A DNA stretch of 58,197 nucleotides from Mycolicibacterium malmesburyense (GCF_001050015.1 NZ_CVTB01000254.1:1-58197), one strand, 5' to 3'. Shown: positions 39,927 to 49,960, counted from the first letter of the stretch. The notes: generated by a model from the letters alone, not told the origin. Translations and numbers: made by a program.

Positions 39927-40642
39927 GATCGAAGCTCCTCTGCATCCGCGAACGACATCTCCACGTTCCCAGCCGAACTGGAGAACAACGCGCGTTTGGG
40001 AAAGCCTAGCGACGCCAGTTCTTTCGCGTAGGGGTGTTCGCCGAGCCGGACCCGGGCGCCGCCGAGCCGGTAGCGCACGTCGCTCAGCTTCATCTCGCCA
40101 ACGGTCCGGCGCACCACGCCGTCGCGACACGAATAGGTCGGATGCGCCTGCGGCTTGGAGGTGAGCGCGGCCGGAACCGGAAGGCCGGGTTGGAAATCCA
40201 TGCCGACCGCAAACTGGCCGTCGATGGTGACGTCGAACGAGTAGGTGTGCCCGTCACGAATCGTGAACTCCGACATCACCTTCGGATAACCCCAGATCTT
40301 GGTGCCCGCCTCGAGCGTGAACGCCTGGTCGACGGGTAGGTGATGGATGAAGGCGCCCGCCGACTGCAGGGCCCGCGGCCCGGAGGCGTCCGACCCTGGC
40401 GGATTCACCATCACGTTGGTGCCGTACTCGTAGTACTGGCCGAGGTCGCCGTCCTCGTAGCGCATCAACATCAACACCACGACCGCGCGTCCCGGCAGGA
40501 ATCGGCAGACCTTCAGACCGCTGTAGTCGATCATGCGCTGAGCGGCGTCGGCGTTGACCGAGAACATCGCCATGTGCTGATGCGCCTTGCGGATCTTCAC
40601 CGGCATGGTGAGCACCGTGTCCGCGATGGTGTGCTGGGTCAT
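39923..40642 (-). CDS. Acetoacetate decarboxylase-fold protein (Rv3519-like)
   Basis: A 239-residue protein with the ADC fold pattern (RFLPGRAVVVLMLMRYEDGD, then YYEYGTNVMV, and GTKIWGYPKVMSEF). Its function in sterol degradation is not known. It is translationally coupled to cyp142. Upstream, TAGATT (40649-40654) lies 6 bases before the ATG, predicting a leaderless start. I do not see a clear Schiff-base Lys in the classical ADC context, but the GYPK lysine is a candidate. Confidence 0.8.
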   Translation of the reverse strand: MTQHTIADTVLTMPVKIRKAHQHMAMFSVNADAAQRMIDYSGLKVCRFLPGRAVVVLMLMRYEDGDLGQYYEYGTNVMVNPPGSDASGPRALQSAGAFIHHLPVDQAFTLEAGTKIWGYPKVMSEFTIRDGHTYSFDVTIDGQFAVGMDFQPGLPVPAALTSKPQAHPTYSCRDGVVRRTVGEMKLSDVRYRLGGARVRLGEHPYAKELASLGFPKRALFSSSAGNVEMSFADAEELRS

Positions 40643-40648
40643 CGCGCC

Positions 40649-40666
40649 AATCTAGAACGCCGGGTA
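40649..40666 (-). promoter_or_regulatory. Leaderless promoter with degenerate KstR half-site before the ADC-fold gene
   Basis: The minus strand reads TAGATT 6 bases before the ATG at 40642. The plus strand at 40653-40666 reads TAGAACGCCGGGTA: the left KstR half is intact but CGG replaces GTT in the right half. It could be a weak or lost operator. Confidence 0.35.
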
Positions 40667-40718
40667 GACAACAATCAAGGAAGTGTCTACCCGGGCCGGG
40701 TGAGCGCTCTCCGTCGCG

Positions 40719-41750
40719 CTACACCAGCGCCGCGAGATCCCGGATCTGCTCGACCGAGCGGGCGCCGACGACCATCATCGTCACGCCGGCGGCCTCCCAC
40801 GCCTTGATCTGCTCCTGCACGAAGCCGAGGTCGCCGACGATGGCCGAGTCGTCGACCAACTCGTCGGGGATGATCTTGGCCGCCTCGTCCTTGCGGTCGG
40901 AGCGGAACAACCGCGTCACGTCGTCGACCACTTCCGCATAACCCATGCGGCGGTAGACGTCGGCGTGGAAGTTGGTGTCCTCGGCGCCCATCCCGCCGAT
41001 GTAGAGCGCCAGGTGCGGCTTCATCAGTTCCATCATCTCGGCGCGGTCGTCGGTGACGACCACCTGCGCCGTCGCGCAGATCTCGAACGTCTCCCGGGTG
41101 CGACGGGCGCCGGGCCGGGCGAATCCCTCGTCGAGCCACTCGTTGTACATGTCGGCGATGCGCGGCGAGTAGAAGATCGGCAGCCATCCGTCGCAGATCT
41201 CCGCGGCCAGCGCGACGTTCTTCGGTCCTTCCGCACCGAGCATGACCGGGATGTCGGCGCGCAGCGGATGGGTGATCGGCTTGAGGTTCTTGCCCAGGCC
41301 CGTGGTGCCCTCACCGGTCAACGGCAGCGGGTAGTGCGGTCCGTCGCTGCGCACGGGCGCCTCGCGGGCCCACACCTGGCGCAGGATGTCGACGTATTCG
41401 CGGGTGCGGGCCAGCGGCTTCGGGAACCGCTGGCCGTACCAGCCCTCGACGACCTGCGGCCCGGACACCCCGAGTCCGAGGATGTGCCTGCCGCCGGACA
41501 GGTGGTCGAGCGTCAGCGCCGCCATCGCACACGCGGTCGGGGTGCGCGCCGACAGCTGGATCACCGACGTGCCCAGCCGCATGCGCTTGGTCTCGCGGCC
41601 CCACCAGGCCAGCGGTGTGTAGGCGTCCGAGCCCCACGCTTCGGCGGTGAACACCGTGTCGAAGCCGGCCTCCTCGGCGGCGGCGACCAGTTCGACGTGA
41701 TTCTCCGGCGGTTGCGCGCCCCAATATCCCAACTGCAGTCCGAGCTTCAT
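40719..41750 (-). CDS. F420-dependent LLM-class oxidoreductase (Rv3520c-like)
   Basis: A 343-residue luciferase-like monooxygenase-family TIM barrel of the F420-dependent group. It starts MKLGLQLGYWGAQPPENHVE and has FTAEAWGSDAYTPLAWWG, then LSGGRHILGLGVSGPQVVEGWYG and the phosphate-binding PVMLGAEGPKNVALAAEICDG. It is the Rv3520c counterpart, which is in the KstR regulon. The reaction is unknown; a hydride transfer to or from a sterol intermediate is plausible. It is divergent from the ltp operon and shares its KstR operator, located 36 bases upstream. Confidence 0.88.
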   Translation of the reverse strand: MKLGLQLGYWGAQPPENHVELVAAAEEAGFDTVFTAEAWGSDAYTPLAWWGRETKRMRLGTSVIQLSARTPTACAMAALTLDHLSGGRHILGLGVSGPQVVEGWYGQRFPKPLARTREYVDILRQVWAREAPVRSDGPHYPLPLTGEGTTGLGKNLKPITHPLRADIPVMLGAEGPKNVALAAEICDGWLPIFYSPRIADMYNEWLDEGFARPGARRTRETFEICATAQVVVTDDRAEMMELMKPHLALYIGGMGAEDTNFHADVYRRMGYAEVVDDVTRLFRSDRKDEAAKIIPDELVDDSAIVGDLGFVQEQIKAWEAAGVTMMVVGARSVEQIRDLAALV

Positions 41751-41785
41751 TCGCAGACCTCATAACGGTGTCTTGAAACCATTCT

Positions 41786-41799
41786 TAGAACCTGTTCTA
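41786..41799. promoter_or_regulatory. KstR operator between the LLM gene and the DUF35-ltp operon
   Basis: TAGAACCTGTTCTA, full consensus. It ends 9 bases before the GTG at 41809, so the rightward transcript probably begins at or near the start codon; there is no ribosome binding site. Confidence 0.85.
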
Positions 41800-41808
41800 C
41801 TCGATGCC

Positions 41809-42813
41809 GTGACCACCAGCCAAAGCAGCCCGGTGCAGATCGATCCGCATGAGCCCCCGCTCTCAGCGCCGCTGAGGCTCTCATTCGACTACACCCGTTC
41901 AGTCGGACCACTCCTGTCCCAGTTCTTCACCGCCCTGCGCGAGCGACGCATCGTCGGAGTGCGCGGTTCGGACGGGCGGGTGCACGTACCGCCGGCCGAG
42001 TTCGATCCCGTGACCTACGAGCGATTGACGGAAATCGTACCGGTGGCCCCGGTCGGCACCGTGGTCTCGTGGACCTGGCAGCCGGCCCCGCTGGAGGGTC
42101 AGCCGCTGGACCGGCCGTTCGCGTGGGCGCTGATCAAACTCGACGGCGCCGACACCCCGTTGCTGCACGCGGTCGACGCGGGCTCCCCGGACAAGATCAG
42201 CATCGGCGCGCGGGTGCACGCGCACTGGGTCGACGAGCCGGTCGGAGCCATCACCGACATCGCCCACTTCGTCCTCGGCGAGGAGGCCGAGCCCGAAGGG
42301 CAGCCCGACGACCGGGATCCGGTCACCATTCAGGTCGCGCCGTCGTCGATCGAGATCCAGCACACCGCGTCGCTGCCGGAGAGCACATTCCTGCGGGCAC
42401 TCGAGGAGGGCAAGCTGCTCGGCGCGCGGACCAAGCGCGGACGCGACGGCAAGCCCGGCAAGGTGTACTTCCCGCCGAAGGAGGCCGACCCCGCCACGGG
42501 CCTCGAACTCGACGAGTTCATCGAGCTGCCGGACAAGGGCACCGTCACCACGTTCGCGGTGATCAACATCCCGTTCGCCGGGCAGCGCATCAAACCGCCC
42601 TACGTCGCGGCCTATGTGCTGCTCGACGGTGCCGACATTCCGTTCCTGCACCTGGTGACCGAGATCGAGGCGTCCGAGGTGCGGATGGGTATGCGCGTCG
42701 AGGCCGTCTGGAAGCCCCGCGAGGAGTGGGGTCTGGGCATCGACAACATCGACCACTTCCGGCCGACGGGTGAGCCCGACGCCGATTACGACTCCTACAA
42801 GCACCACCTGTAA
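41809..42813 (+). CDS. Tandem DUF35 (ChsH2-C/OB-fold-like) protein, Rv3521-like
   Basis: A 334-residue protein made of two DUF35-type halves. Each has a short helix (FFTALRERRIVG, FLRALEEGKLLG), a VHVPP or VYFPP turn where the zinc ribbon normally sits, and an OB-fold segment (GTVVSWTWQP... LLHAVDAG and GTVTTFAVIN... FLHLVTEI). The whole protein has no cysteine, so neither zinc ribbon can bind zinc. DUF35 proteins are partners of Ltp-type thiolase-like enzymes, for example in the Ltp2-ChsH2 retro-aldolase. The GTG at 41809 is used because a longer frame from 41773 would encode the KstR operator. It is the first gene of an operon with ltp4 and ltp3. Confidence 0.85.
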   Translation: MTTSQSSPVQIDPHEPPLSAPLRLSFDYTRSVGPLLSQFFTALRERRIVGVRGSDGRVHVPPAEFDPVTYERLTEIVPVAPVGTVVSWTWQPAPLEGQPLDRPFAWALIKLDGADTPLLHAVDAGSPDKISIGARVHAHWVDEPVGAITDIAHFVLGEEAEPEGQPDDRDPVTIQVAPSSIEIQHTASLPESTFLRALEEGKLLGARTKRGRDGKPGKVYFPPKEADPATGLELDEFIELPDKGTVTTFAVINIPFAGQRIKPPYVAAYVLLDGADIPFLHLVTEIEASEVRMGMRVEAVWKPREEWGLGIDNIDHFRPTGEPDADYDSYKHHL

Positions 42814-42823
42814 AGGGCTGGAC

Positions 42824-43890
42824 GTGACCGAATCAAGAGATGTAGCAGTCGTCGGGTTCGCGCACGCACCGCACGTGCGCCGCACCGACGGAACCACCAA
42901 CGGCGTCGAGATGCTGATGCCGTGCTTCCACCAGCTCTACGACGAGCTCGGTCTTCAGCAGACCGACATCGGGTTCTGGTGTTCGGGGTCCTCGGATTAC
43001 CTTGCGGGCCGGGCGTTCTCGTTCATCTCCGCGATCGACTCGATCGGCGCGGTACCACCGATCAACGAGTCGCACGTCGAGATGGACGCGGCGTGGGCGC
43101 TCTACGAGGCCTACATCAAGATCCTCACCGGCGAGGTGGACACCGCGCTGGTGTACGGCTTCGGAAAGTCCAGCGCCGGTGTGCTGCGCCGGGTGCTGGC
43201 GATGCAGACCGACCCCTACGGCGTCGCCCCGCTGTGGCCGGACGCGGTCTCGATCGCAGGCCTGCAGGCCCGGTTCGGACTCGACGGAGGCAAGTGGACC
43301 GCCGAGCAGATGGCCCAGGTGGCGCTGGACGCGATGACGGCAGCCGGCCGCACCGACAGCGAGAGGCCGGCGAAGTCGATCGATGAGCTGCTCGAGCGGC
43401 CGTACTTCGCGGATCCGTTGCGCCGCCATGACATCGCGCCGATCACCGACGGCGCGTCGGCGATCGTGCTCGCAGCCGGCGACCGGGCGCGTGAGCTCCG
43501 CGAGAACCCCGCGTGGATCACCGGCATCGAACATCGCATCGAGACACCGATCCTGGGCGCTCGCGATCTGACGGCGTCGCCGTCGACGGCGGCGTCCGCG
43601 CAAGCGGCGACGGGCGGTGACGCCGGGTCGATCGAAGTGGCCGAACTCCATGCCCCGTTCAGCCACCAGCAATTGATCCTCACCGAGGCGATCGGGTTGG
43701 GCGACAAGACGAAGGTGAACCCCTCGGGCGGGGCGTTGTCCGCCAACCCGATGTTCTCCGCGGGGCTCGAGCGCATCGGCTTCGCCGCCCGACACGTCTT
43801 CGACGGCTCGGCGCAGCGGGTGCTGGCCCACGCGACGAGCGGGCCCGCGCTGCAACAGAATCTGGTGGCCGTTCTGGAAGGACGCGACTG

Positions 43891-43891
<1 letters not shown>
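42824..43891 (+). CDS. ltp4: Thiolase-like lipid-transfer protein Ltp4
   Basis: A 355-residue SCP2-thiolase-family protein, equivalent to Rv3522. NPSGGALSANP, the thiolase C-terminal signature, is present, and HAPFSHQQLI carries a conserved His. The segment that should hold the nucleophilic cysteine (residues about 80-95, INESHVEMDAAWAL) has none, so it is not a thiolase. In Rhodococcus, ltp3 and ltp4 are needed to degrade C24-branched sterol side chains, so a retro-aldol role with Ltp3 is likely. The GTG follows GGG at about 7 bases. The stop and the ltp3 start overlap by one base (TGATG). Confidence 0.88.
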
Positions 43892-45066
<1,175 letters not shown>

Positions 45067-45068
45067 CC

Positions 45069-45956
45069 ATGACCCGCATGCAGTACACCTGCGCAGTGCC
45101 GATGTGTCAGATCGACCAGCTGACCGAGATCGCGAAGACGGCCGAGGAGGTCGGCTTCACCTCGATAGCGTTGCCGGACTCCATCTTCTACATGGAGAAG
45201 CAGTCCGCGGACTACCCCTACACGCCGGACGGTTCGCGGATGTGGGATGAGAACACGCCCTGGGTCGATCCGCTGATCGCGGCGGGCGCGATGGGGGCGG
45301 TGACGTCGAAACTGCGCTTCTACACCAACGTGATGAAGTTGGGTTCACGCAACCCGCTGCTGCTCGCACGCCAGGTCGGTTCGGTGGCCAACCTGACCAG
45401 CAACCGGTTCGGGTTCGGCGTGGGAATCGGATGGGCGCCCGAGGAATTCGAGTGGTGCGGCCAACCGTATGCCCGGCGCGGCAAGCGCGTCGACGAGATG
45501 ATCGAGGTGATCAAGCTCGTGCTGGCCGGCGGTATGGTCGAATTCCACGGCGAATTCTACGATTTCGACAAGCTGCAGATGAGCCCGGCGCCCACCGCAC
45601 CGGTCCCGTTCTACGTCGGCGGTCACACCGATGTCGCGCTCAAGCGGGCGGCACGTGTCGGCGACGGCTGGACCAGCGCGATGATGACGGGCGAGCAGTT
45701 GGCCGAGACGATCGCCAAGCTGAAGGCGCTGCTCGCCGAATACGGCCGCGCCGACGACCCGTTCGAGTTCCAGGCGGTCTGCATCGACAAGTTCGGCGTC
45801 GACGGGCATCGCGAACTCGCCGACGCCGGTGTCACCGACAACATCGTGATGCCGTGGGTGTTCGAGGGTCTCGGATTCGACGCACCGCTACAAGCGAAGC
45901 TCGACTCGATGAAGCGTTTCGCCGACACCTACATCCACTCGGGCTGGCAGGACTGA
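45069..45956 (+). CDS. F420-dependent LLM-class oxidoreductase
   Basis: A 295-residue luciferase-like family protein with a TIM barrel. It starts TRMQYTCAVPMCQIDQL and has FGVGIGWAPEEFEWCG, a segment shared with the F420-dependent TIGR03619-type group, and PVPFYVGGHTDVALKRAARVGDG for phosphate binding. It is the fourth gene of the DUF35-ltp4-ltp3 operon (2-base gap). It is distinct from the LLM gene at 40719-41750, so two such enzymes flank the operon. The substrate is unknown; reduction or oxidation of a ltp product is inference. Confidence 0.85.
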   Translation: MTRMQYTCAVPMCQIDQLTEIAKTAEEVGFTSIALPDSIFYMEKQSADYPYTPDGSRMWDENTPWVDPLIAAGAMGAVTSKLRFYTNVMKLGSRNPLLLARQVGSVANLTSNRFGFGVGIGWAPEEFEWCGQPYARRGKRVDEMIEVIKLVLAGGMVEFHGEFYDFDKLQMSPAPTAPVPFYVGGHTDVALKRAARVGDGWTSAMMTGEQLAETIAKLKALLAEYGRADDPFEFQAVCIDKFGVDGHRELADAGVTDNIVMPWVFEGLGFDAPLQAKLDSMKRFADTYIHSGWQD

Positions 45957-45962
45957 TCCCCG

Positions 45963-46379
45963 ATGGCCGTCACCAATCCCGACGCACCGGTTCATCTGGC
46001 GGGCAAGCGATCCCGTGAGGCGGCGATCGCCCACGACAAACAGGCGTGGCTGGACAACTTCGCCGACGACGCGATCGTCGAGGATCCGATCGGGCCCTCG
46101 CACTTCGACCCGGAGGGCAGGGGCCACCGGGGCAAGGAGGCGATCGCGAAGTTCTACGACATGGCGATCGCGCCCAGCGAGTTGCAGTTCAACTTCGTCG
46201 AGACCTTCCAGTGTGGCAACGAGGAGGCCAACGTCGGCTCGATCGTGATCCGGTCCGCGGGATACGAGGTGACGGCCGAGGGCGTGTTCACCTATCGCGT
46301 CGACGACGAGGGCAAGATCGTCGCGCTGCGTGCGTATTGGGAGTTGGACCGCGCGACCGCCAGCGCCCGAAAGATCTAG
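45963..46379 (+). CDS. Ketosteroid isomerase-like (SnoaL/NTF2-fold) protein
   Basis: A 138-residue NTF2-fold protein whose centre closely resembles bacterial 3-oxo-delta5-steroid isomerase: FADDAIVEDPIG (KSI has YADDATVEDPVG) and GKEAIAKFYD. Asp41 would be the proton-transferring base (Asp40 of KSI). Equivalents of Tyr16 and Asp103 of the oxyanion hole are not seen: Ser17 and Gly fall there. Catalysis would therefore need another oxyanion donor, or the protein is an isomerase of a related substrate. It is the last gene of the KstR-controlled ltp operon, which supports a steroid substrate. It is not in the corresponding place in M. tuberculosis as I recall it. The 3' end overlaps the MOSC gene by 4 bases. 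Confidence 0.8.
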   Translation: MAVTNPDAPVHLAGKRSREAAIAHDKQAWLDNFADDAIVEDPIGPSHFDPEGRGHRGKEAIAKFYDMAIAPSELQFNFVETFQCGNEEANVGSIVIRSAGYEVTAEGVFTYRVDDEGKIVALRAYWELDRATASARKI

Positions 46380-47362
46380 CGGCCCAACCGTTCAGCGGCC
46401 GACGTCGCAAGACCCAAGGTGAACCGCTTCGCGCGCCTGGCCGCGTCGGTGAGGACGCGCCGAGGTGTCGCCGCCGCGCGAAGGTCGACCGTGTCACCCA
46501 CCCGCACGGATCCCGCGGTGTCCACCCAGCAGTAGCTGCCCAGGCAGCGTTGCGCACGCGTGGCGACGGCCTTGGTGATCCGGCGGTCGACCTCGAGACC
46601 CGGTTGCGGGCGGCTGGGGACCACACAGCGAATCGTCGGCATCGTCACCTCGAGCACCGCCCCGCCCACGGTGAGATGGCCGCCGGTCCACTGCGTCTCG
46701 GGTAGGCCGTCGACCAGTTCATCGAGCGCGAGAAGAACATTCGGTCGAAACCGACGCACGTCGAGCGGATCACCGTTCACCTCCGCACCGACCGTCGCTA
46801 GGCTCGTCGTGGTCATCACGTGGACGGGCGCGAGGTCGACGAACATGCCCGGCGGTGTCGAGAAGCGGGCGAACATCGCGAGGTCGGCGATCCGGAACAT
46901 CGAGACATCGGGCAACCTCTCGCCGTCGCCGACCCCGAAGTCGGTGCGCAACGACGCGATCGACGCGTTGTCGCGTTCGTGCTTGCTCAACCGGTGCAGG
47001 CTGGTGTCCTCGGCAGGCGGCAGCGCGGTCAGGCGCATGTCGCGTCCCGCCAATTCCGATAGCTTCGCGTGCACCGCGTCGTCGCTGCTCGACAGCTCGC
47101 TCCCGTCCGGGAAGGTGATAGCGACCTCGGGCGCGTTTCCGGGCCCGGCATCCGGCGGCAGCGGATCGACGTAGCGCGCGGTGGCGTTGAGCAGCGCCGG
47201 GACCCGCCGCGCCGACGCGGTCACATCGCGCTCCAGATCGCGCACCGCCCACAGTCGGTCGCCGGTCACGCCGCGGGGCCCGATGTCCACGCCCTCGACA
47301 CGTTCACCACCCAGCGACTTCACCGGATAGCGCCACAACTCCGCGACTCGGCCGATCGTCAT
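46376..47362 (-). CDS. MOSC-domain protein (MARC-like molybdenum enzyme)
   Basis: A 328-residue protein with an N-terminal MOSC beta-barrel (about 1-110, RVAELWRYPVKSLGGERVE) and a C-terminal MOSC domain. Cys in MPTIRCVVPSRP is the expected molybdenum ligand. Relatives reduce N-hydroxylated compounds. Other molybdenum genes lie 43 kb away at 1-3.5 kb. No link with sterols is evident. Confidence 0.86.
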   Translation of the reverse strand: MTIGRVAELWRYPVKSLGGERVEGVDIGPRGVTGDRLWAVRDLERDVTASARRVPALLNATARYVDPLPPDAGPGNAPEVAITFPDGSELSSSDDAVHAKLSELAGRDMRLTALPPAEDTSLHRLSKHERDNASIASLRTDFGVGDGERLPDVSMFRIADLAMFARFSTPPGMFVDLAPVHVMTTTSLATVGAEVNGDPLDVRRFRPNVLLALDELVDGLPETQWTGGHLTVGGAVLEVTMPTIRCVVPSRPQPGLEVDRRITKAVATRAQRCLGSYCWVDTAGSVRVGDTVDLRAAATPRRVLTDAARRAKRFTLGLATSAAERLGR

Positions 47363-47472
47363 GGCGCCACGCTACCGCCGCCCGGATCGGTCACAGCGCC
47401 GCGTCCAGCGCCGACGGCGAATTCAGTACCTTCGAGGACGAGCTCAAGGAAAAGACACGGAGTCCGAATTCC

Positions 47473-48129
47473 ATGGTTGAACACCAACATAAGGGGCGGA
47501 AGTCGCTGTCCGCCGTCGCGGTCGCGGCAGTCATCTGCGCCGCCACGGCCGGCTGTGAGGGCGCGTCCGGCCCGAACCCGAATGCCGGCCTGACAAGCCC
47601 CGCCACGTCGACATCCACCTCGTCGACGCAGGCCGCTCCCGCGACGACCAGCGGCGATCCGGATGCGCCCGCGGGCTACAGCCGCCTGCTGCTCCAGGCC
47701 TCCGATCTCAGCGACGACGAGGACACCTTCACCGTTCAATCGACGAATCCGGCCCCCGGAGGCCTGCCAGGGGCGAGCGCGCTGTTCGTCAACCAGGGCG
47801 ACACCCGCGCCATCTCCAACACGATCGTGGTCTACCCGGACGCCGAAACCGCCACCAAGACGCTGCGCGAGGCCACCCCCAGGCTCGACCAGGTGGTCGC
47901 CGACGCGACGCCGCGCCCGGCTCCGGTCGGCACCGACGGCACGATCGCCGTCGGCGAATCGGTCGACCACAGCAAGGCGGTCACCCTGCTGCTGTTCACG
48001 CAGGGTCCGGCGCTGGTACGCCTGGAATTCCAGAGCGCGCTCGGCGACGCCACCACCGACGAATTCGTGACCACCGTCGGCAAGATGCAGGACGTCGCCC
48101 TCCGCGTCGGCCTGCCGGAACCGGAGTAA
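47473..48129 (+). CDS. Putative lipoprotein, function unknown
   Basis: A 218-residue secreted protein. The N terminus is KSLSAVAVAAVICAATAGCEG, a signal peptide ending in a lipobox-like TAGC (Cys28). A Ser/Thr-rich linker precedes a domain of about 160 residues (YSRLLLQASDLSDDEDTF... LRVGLPEPE) that I do not recognise. The ATG at 47473 has CGGAG about 9 bases upstream. The stop lies directly before that of the convergent gamma-carbonic anhydrase-like gene. Confidence 0.75.
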   Translation: MVEHQHKGRKSLSAVAVAAVICAATAGCEGASGPNPNAGLTSPATSTSTSSTQAAPATTSGDPDAPAGYSRLLLQASDLSDDEDTFTVQSTNPAPGGLPGASALFVNQGDTRAISNTIVVYPDAETATKTLREATPRLDQVVADATPRPAPVGTDGTIAVGESVDHSKAVTLLLFTQGPALVRLEFQSALGDATTDEFVTTVGKMQDVALRVGLPEPE

Positions 48130-48660
48130 TCACTCCTCGACGCGCTGCAGACTCGCCGAGTAGCGGCGCGCCAACTCCTGGTACGCACCGGGATTGGTGT
48201 TGACCCACATCTCCGCGCCGGTCCCCGCGATCGGACCGCGCACCTTCGCAGGCGCGCCCGTGACCAAGACCTCGTCGGGGATCTTCGTGCCGCCGATGAC
48301 GAGCGAGTGCGCCGCGATCAGGGTGCGTGCGCCGATGACCGCACCGTCGAGGACCGTGCAGTGATTGGCCAGCACCGCCTCCGCGCCGATGTGCGCGCCG
48401 TGCACGACACACGCATGCGCGACCGTCGCGCCGGGCCCGACGTCCACCGGGATGCCCGGCGGGGCGTGCAGGACGCAACAGTCCTGCACATTGGCGCCCT
48501 CGCGGACCACGATCGGGGCGAAGTCGGCCCGCAACACGGCGTTGAACCACACCGACGCACCCGCCTCGACGTGCACGTCACCGACCAGCGTGGCCGTCGG
48601 CGCGATGAACGCGTCCGGATCGATCGTCGGCGAGCGCCCCTCGAAGGAGTACAACGGCAT
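48130..48660 (-). CDS. Gamma-carbonic anhydrase-like left-handed beta-helix protein (Rv3525c-like)
   Basis: A 176-residue hexapeptide-repeat protein with the turns typical of gamma-type carbonic anhydrases and the Caf/PaaY-like group. Three histidines (CCVLHAPPG and VAHACVVHGAHIG) are placed as zinc ligands. It matches Rv3525c in the KstR cluster. The cargo or reaction in sterol metabolism is unknown. Confidence 0.87.
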   Translation of the reverse strand: MPLYSFEGRSPTIDPDAFIAPTATLVGDVHVEAGASVWFNAVLRADFAPIVVREGANVQDCCVLHAPPGIPVDVGPGATVAHACVVHGAHIGAEAVLANHCTVLDGAVIGARTLIAAHSLVIGGTKIPDEVLVTGAPAKVRGPIAGTGAEMWVNTNPGAYQELARRYSASLQRVEE

Positions 48661-48747
48661 CGTTTGGTTATACCCCTAGTTGGGCCGAGATGAGCGCTTC
48701 GCGACAAGGGGATTACCTGCATGGATTGCGTGTCGAGGCGACAAAAC

Positions 48748-48761
48748 TGTAACGTGTTCTA
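48748..48761. promoter_or_regulatory. KstR operator upstream of kshA
   Basis: TGTAACGTGTTCTA fits TnnAACnnGTTnnA. It lies 29 bases before the kshA GTG, which also has GGGAGG 6 bases upstream, so this mRNA has a leader, unlike some other targets. Confidence 0.84.
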
Positions 48762-48790
48762 GTTAGAGACACAGAACCGGGAGGCCCACC

Positions 48791-49960
48791 GTGACTACCG
48801 ACAGCGCGGGAATTCGTGAGATCGACACCGGCGCCCTGCCCGACCGGTACGCCCGGGGATGGCACTGCCTCGGCCCGGTGACGAACTTCTTGGACGGCAA
48901 GCCGCACGGCGTCGAGATCTTCGGCACCATGCTCGTCGTTTTCGCCGACTCACACGGCGACGTGAAGGTCCTCGACGGCTACTGCCGCCACATGGGCGGA
49001 AACCTCGCCCAGGGCACGATCAAGGGCGACGAGGTGGCCTGCCCGTTCCACGATTGGCGCTGGGGCGGCGACGGCAAGTGCAAGCTGGTGCCCTACGCCA
49101 AGCGCACGCCACGGCTGGCCCGCACCCGCGCCTGGGAGACCGACGTCCGCGGCGGGCTGCTGTTCGTCTGGCACGACCACGAAGGCAATCCGCCACAGCC
49201 CGAGGTCCGGATCCCGGACATCCCGGAGTTCGAGAGCGACGAGTGGACCGACTGGAAGTGGAACTCGATCCTGATCGAGAACGCCAACTGCCGGGAGATC
49301 ATCGACAACGTCACCGACATGGCGCACTTCTTCTACATCCACTACGGCCTGCCGACGTACTTCAAGAACGTCTTCGAGGGCCACATCGCCTCGCAGTACC
49401 TACACAACGTCGGCCGACCCGATATCAGCGACATGGGCACCACCTATGGTGAGGCGCACCTCGACTCGGAGGCGTCGTATTTCGGCCCGTCGTTCATGAT
49501 CAACTGGTTGCACAACAACTACGGCGGCTACAAGGCCGAGTCGATCCTGATCAACTGCCACTATCCGGTCACGCAGAACTCGTTCATGCTGCAGTGGGGG
49601 GTCATCGTCGAGAAGCCCAAGGGCCTCGACGAGAAGATGACCGAGAAGCTGGCCAACACCTTCACCGAGGGGGTCAGCAAGGGCTTTCTCCAGGACGTAG
49701 AGATCTGGAAGCACAAGACCCGCATCGACAATCCGCTGCTCGTCGAGGAAGACGGCGCGGTCTACCAGATGCGCCGGTGGTATCAGCAGTTCTACGTCGA
49801 CGTTGCCGACATCACTCCGGACATGACCGACCGCTTCGAGATCGAGGTCGACACCACGGCGGCCAACGAGAAGTGGAACGTGGAGGTCGAGGAGAACCTC
49901 AGGCGTCAGTCCGAACAGAAAGACGAAGCGGAAGAGAAGGCTCAACAAACCCAGTCATGA
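48791..49960 (+). CDS. kshA: 3-ketosteroid 9-alpha-hydroxylase oxygenase component KshA
   Basis: A 389-residue Rieske oxygenase. The Rieske cluster is held by Cys65, His67, Cys84 and His87 (CRHMGG and CPFHDW). The mononuclear iron is held by His179 and His184 in DMAHFFYIHYG, with an aspartate near 302 as third ligand. With the reductase KshB (not here) it hydroxylates C9 and triggers opening of ring B. The counterpart is Rv3526. The next gene overlaps its stop by four bases. Confidence 0.96.
   Translation: MTTDSAGIREIDTGALPDRYARGWHCLGPVTNFLDGKPHGVEIFGTMLVVFADSHGDVKVLDGYCRHMGGNLAQGTIKGDEVACPFHDWRWGGDGKCKLVPYAKRTPRLARTRAWETDVRGGLLFVWHDHEGNPPQPEVRIPDIPEFESDEWTDWKWNSILIENANCREIIDNVTDMAHFFYIHYGLPTYFKNVFEGHIASQYLHNVGRPDISDMGTTYGEAHLDSEASYFGPSFMINWLHNNYGGYKAESILINCHYPVTQNSFMLQWGVIVEKPKGLDEKMTEKLANTFTEGVSKGFLQDVEIWKHKTRIDNPLLVEEDGAVYQMRRWYQQFYVDVADITPDMTDRFEIEVDTTAANEKWNVEVEENLRRQSEQKDEAEEKAQQTQS

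Noticed and set aside
41773..41808. ATG start of the DUF35 protein at 41773
   Set aside because: The KstR operator would lie inside the coding region; the GTG at 41809 gives a normal N terminus.
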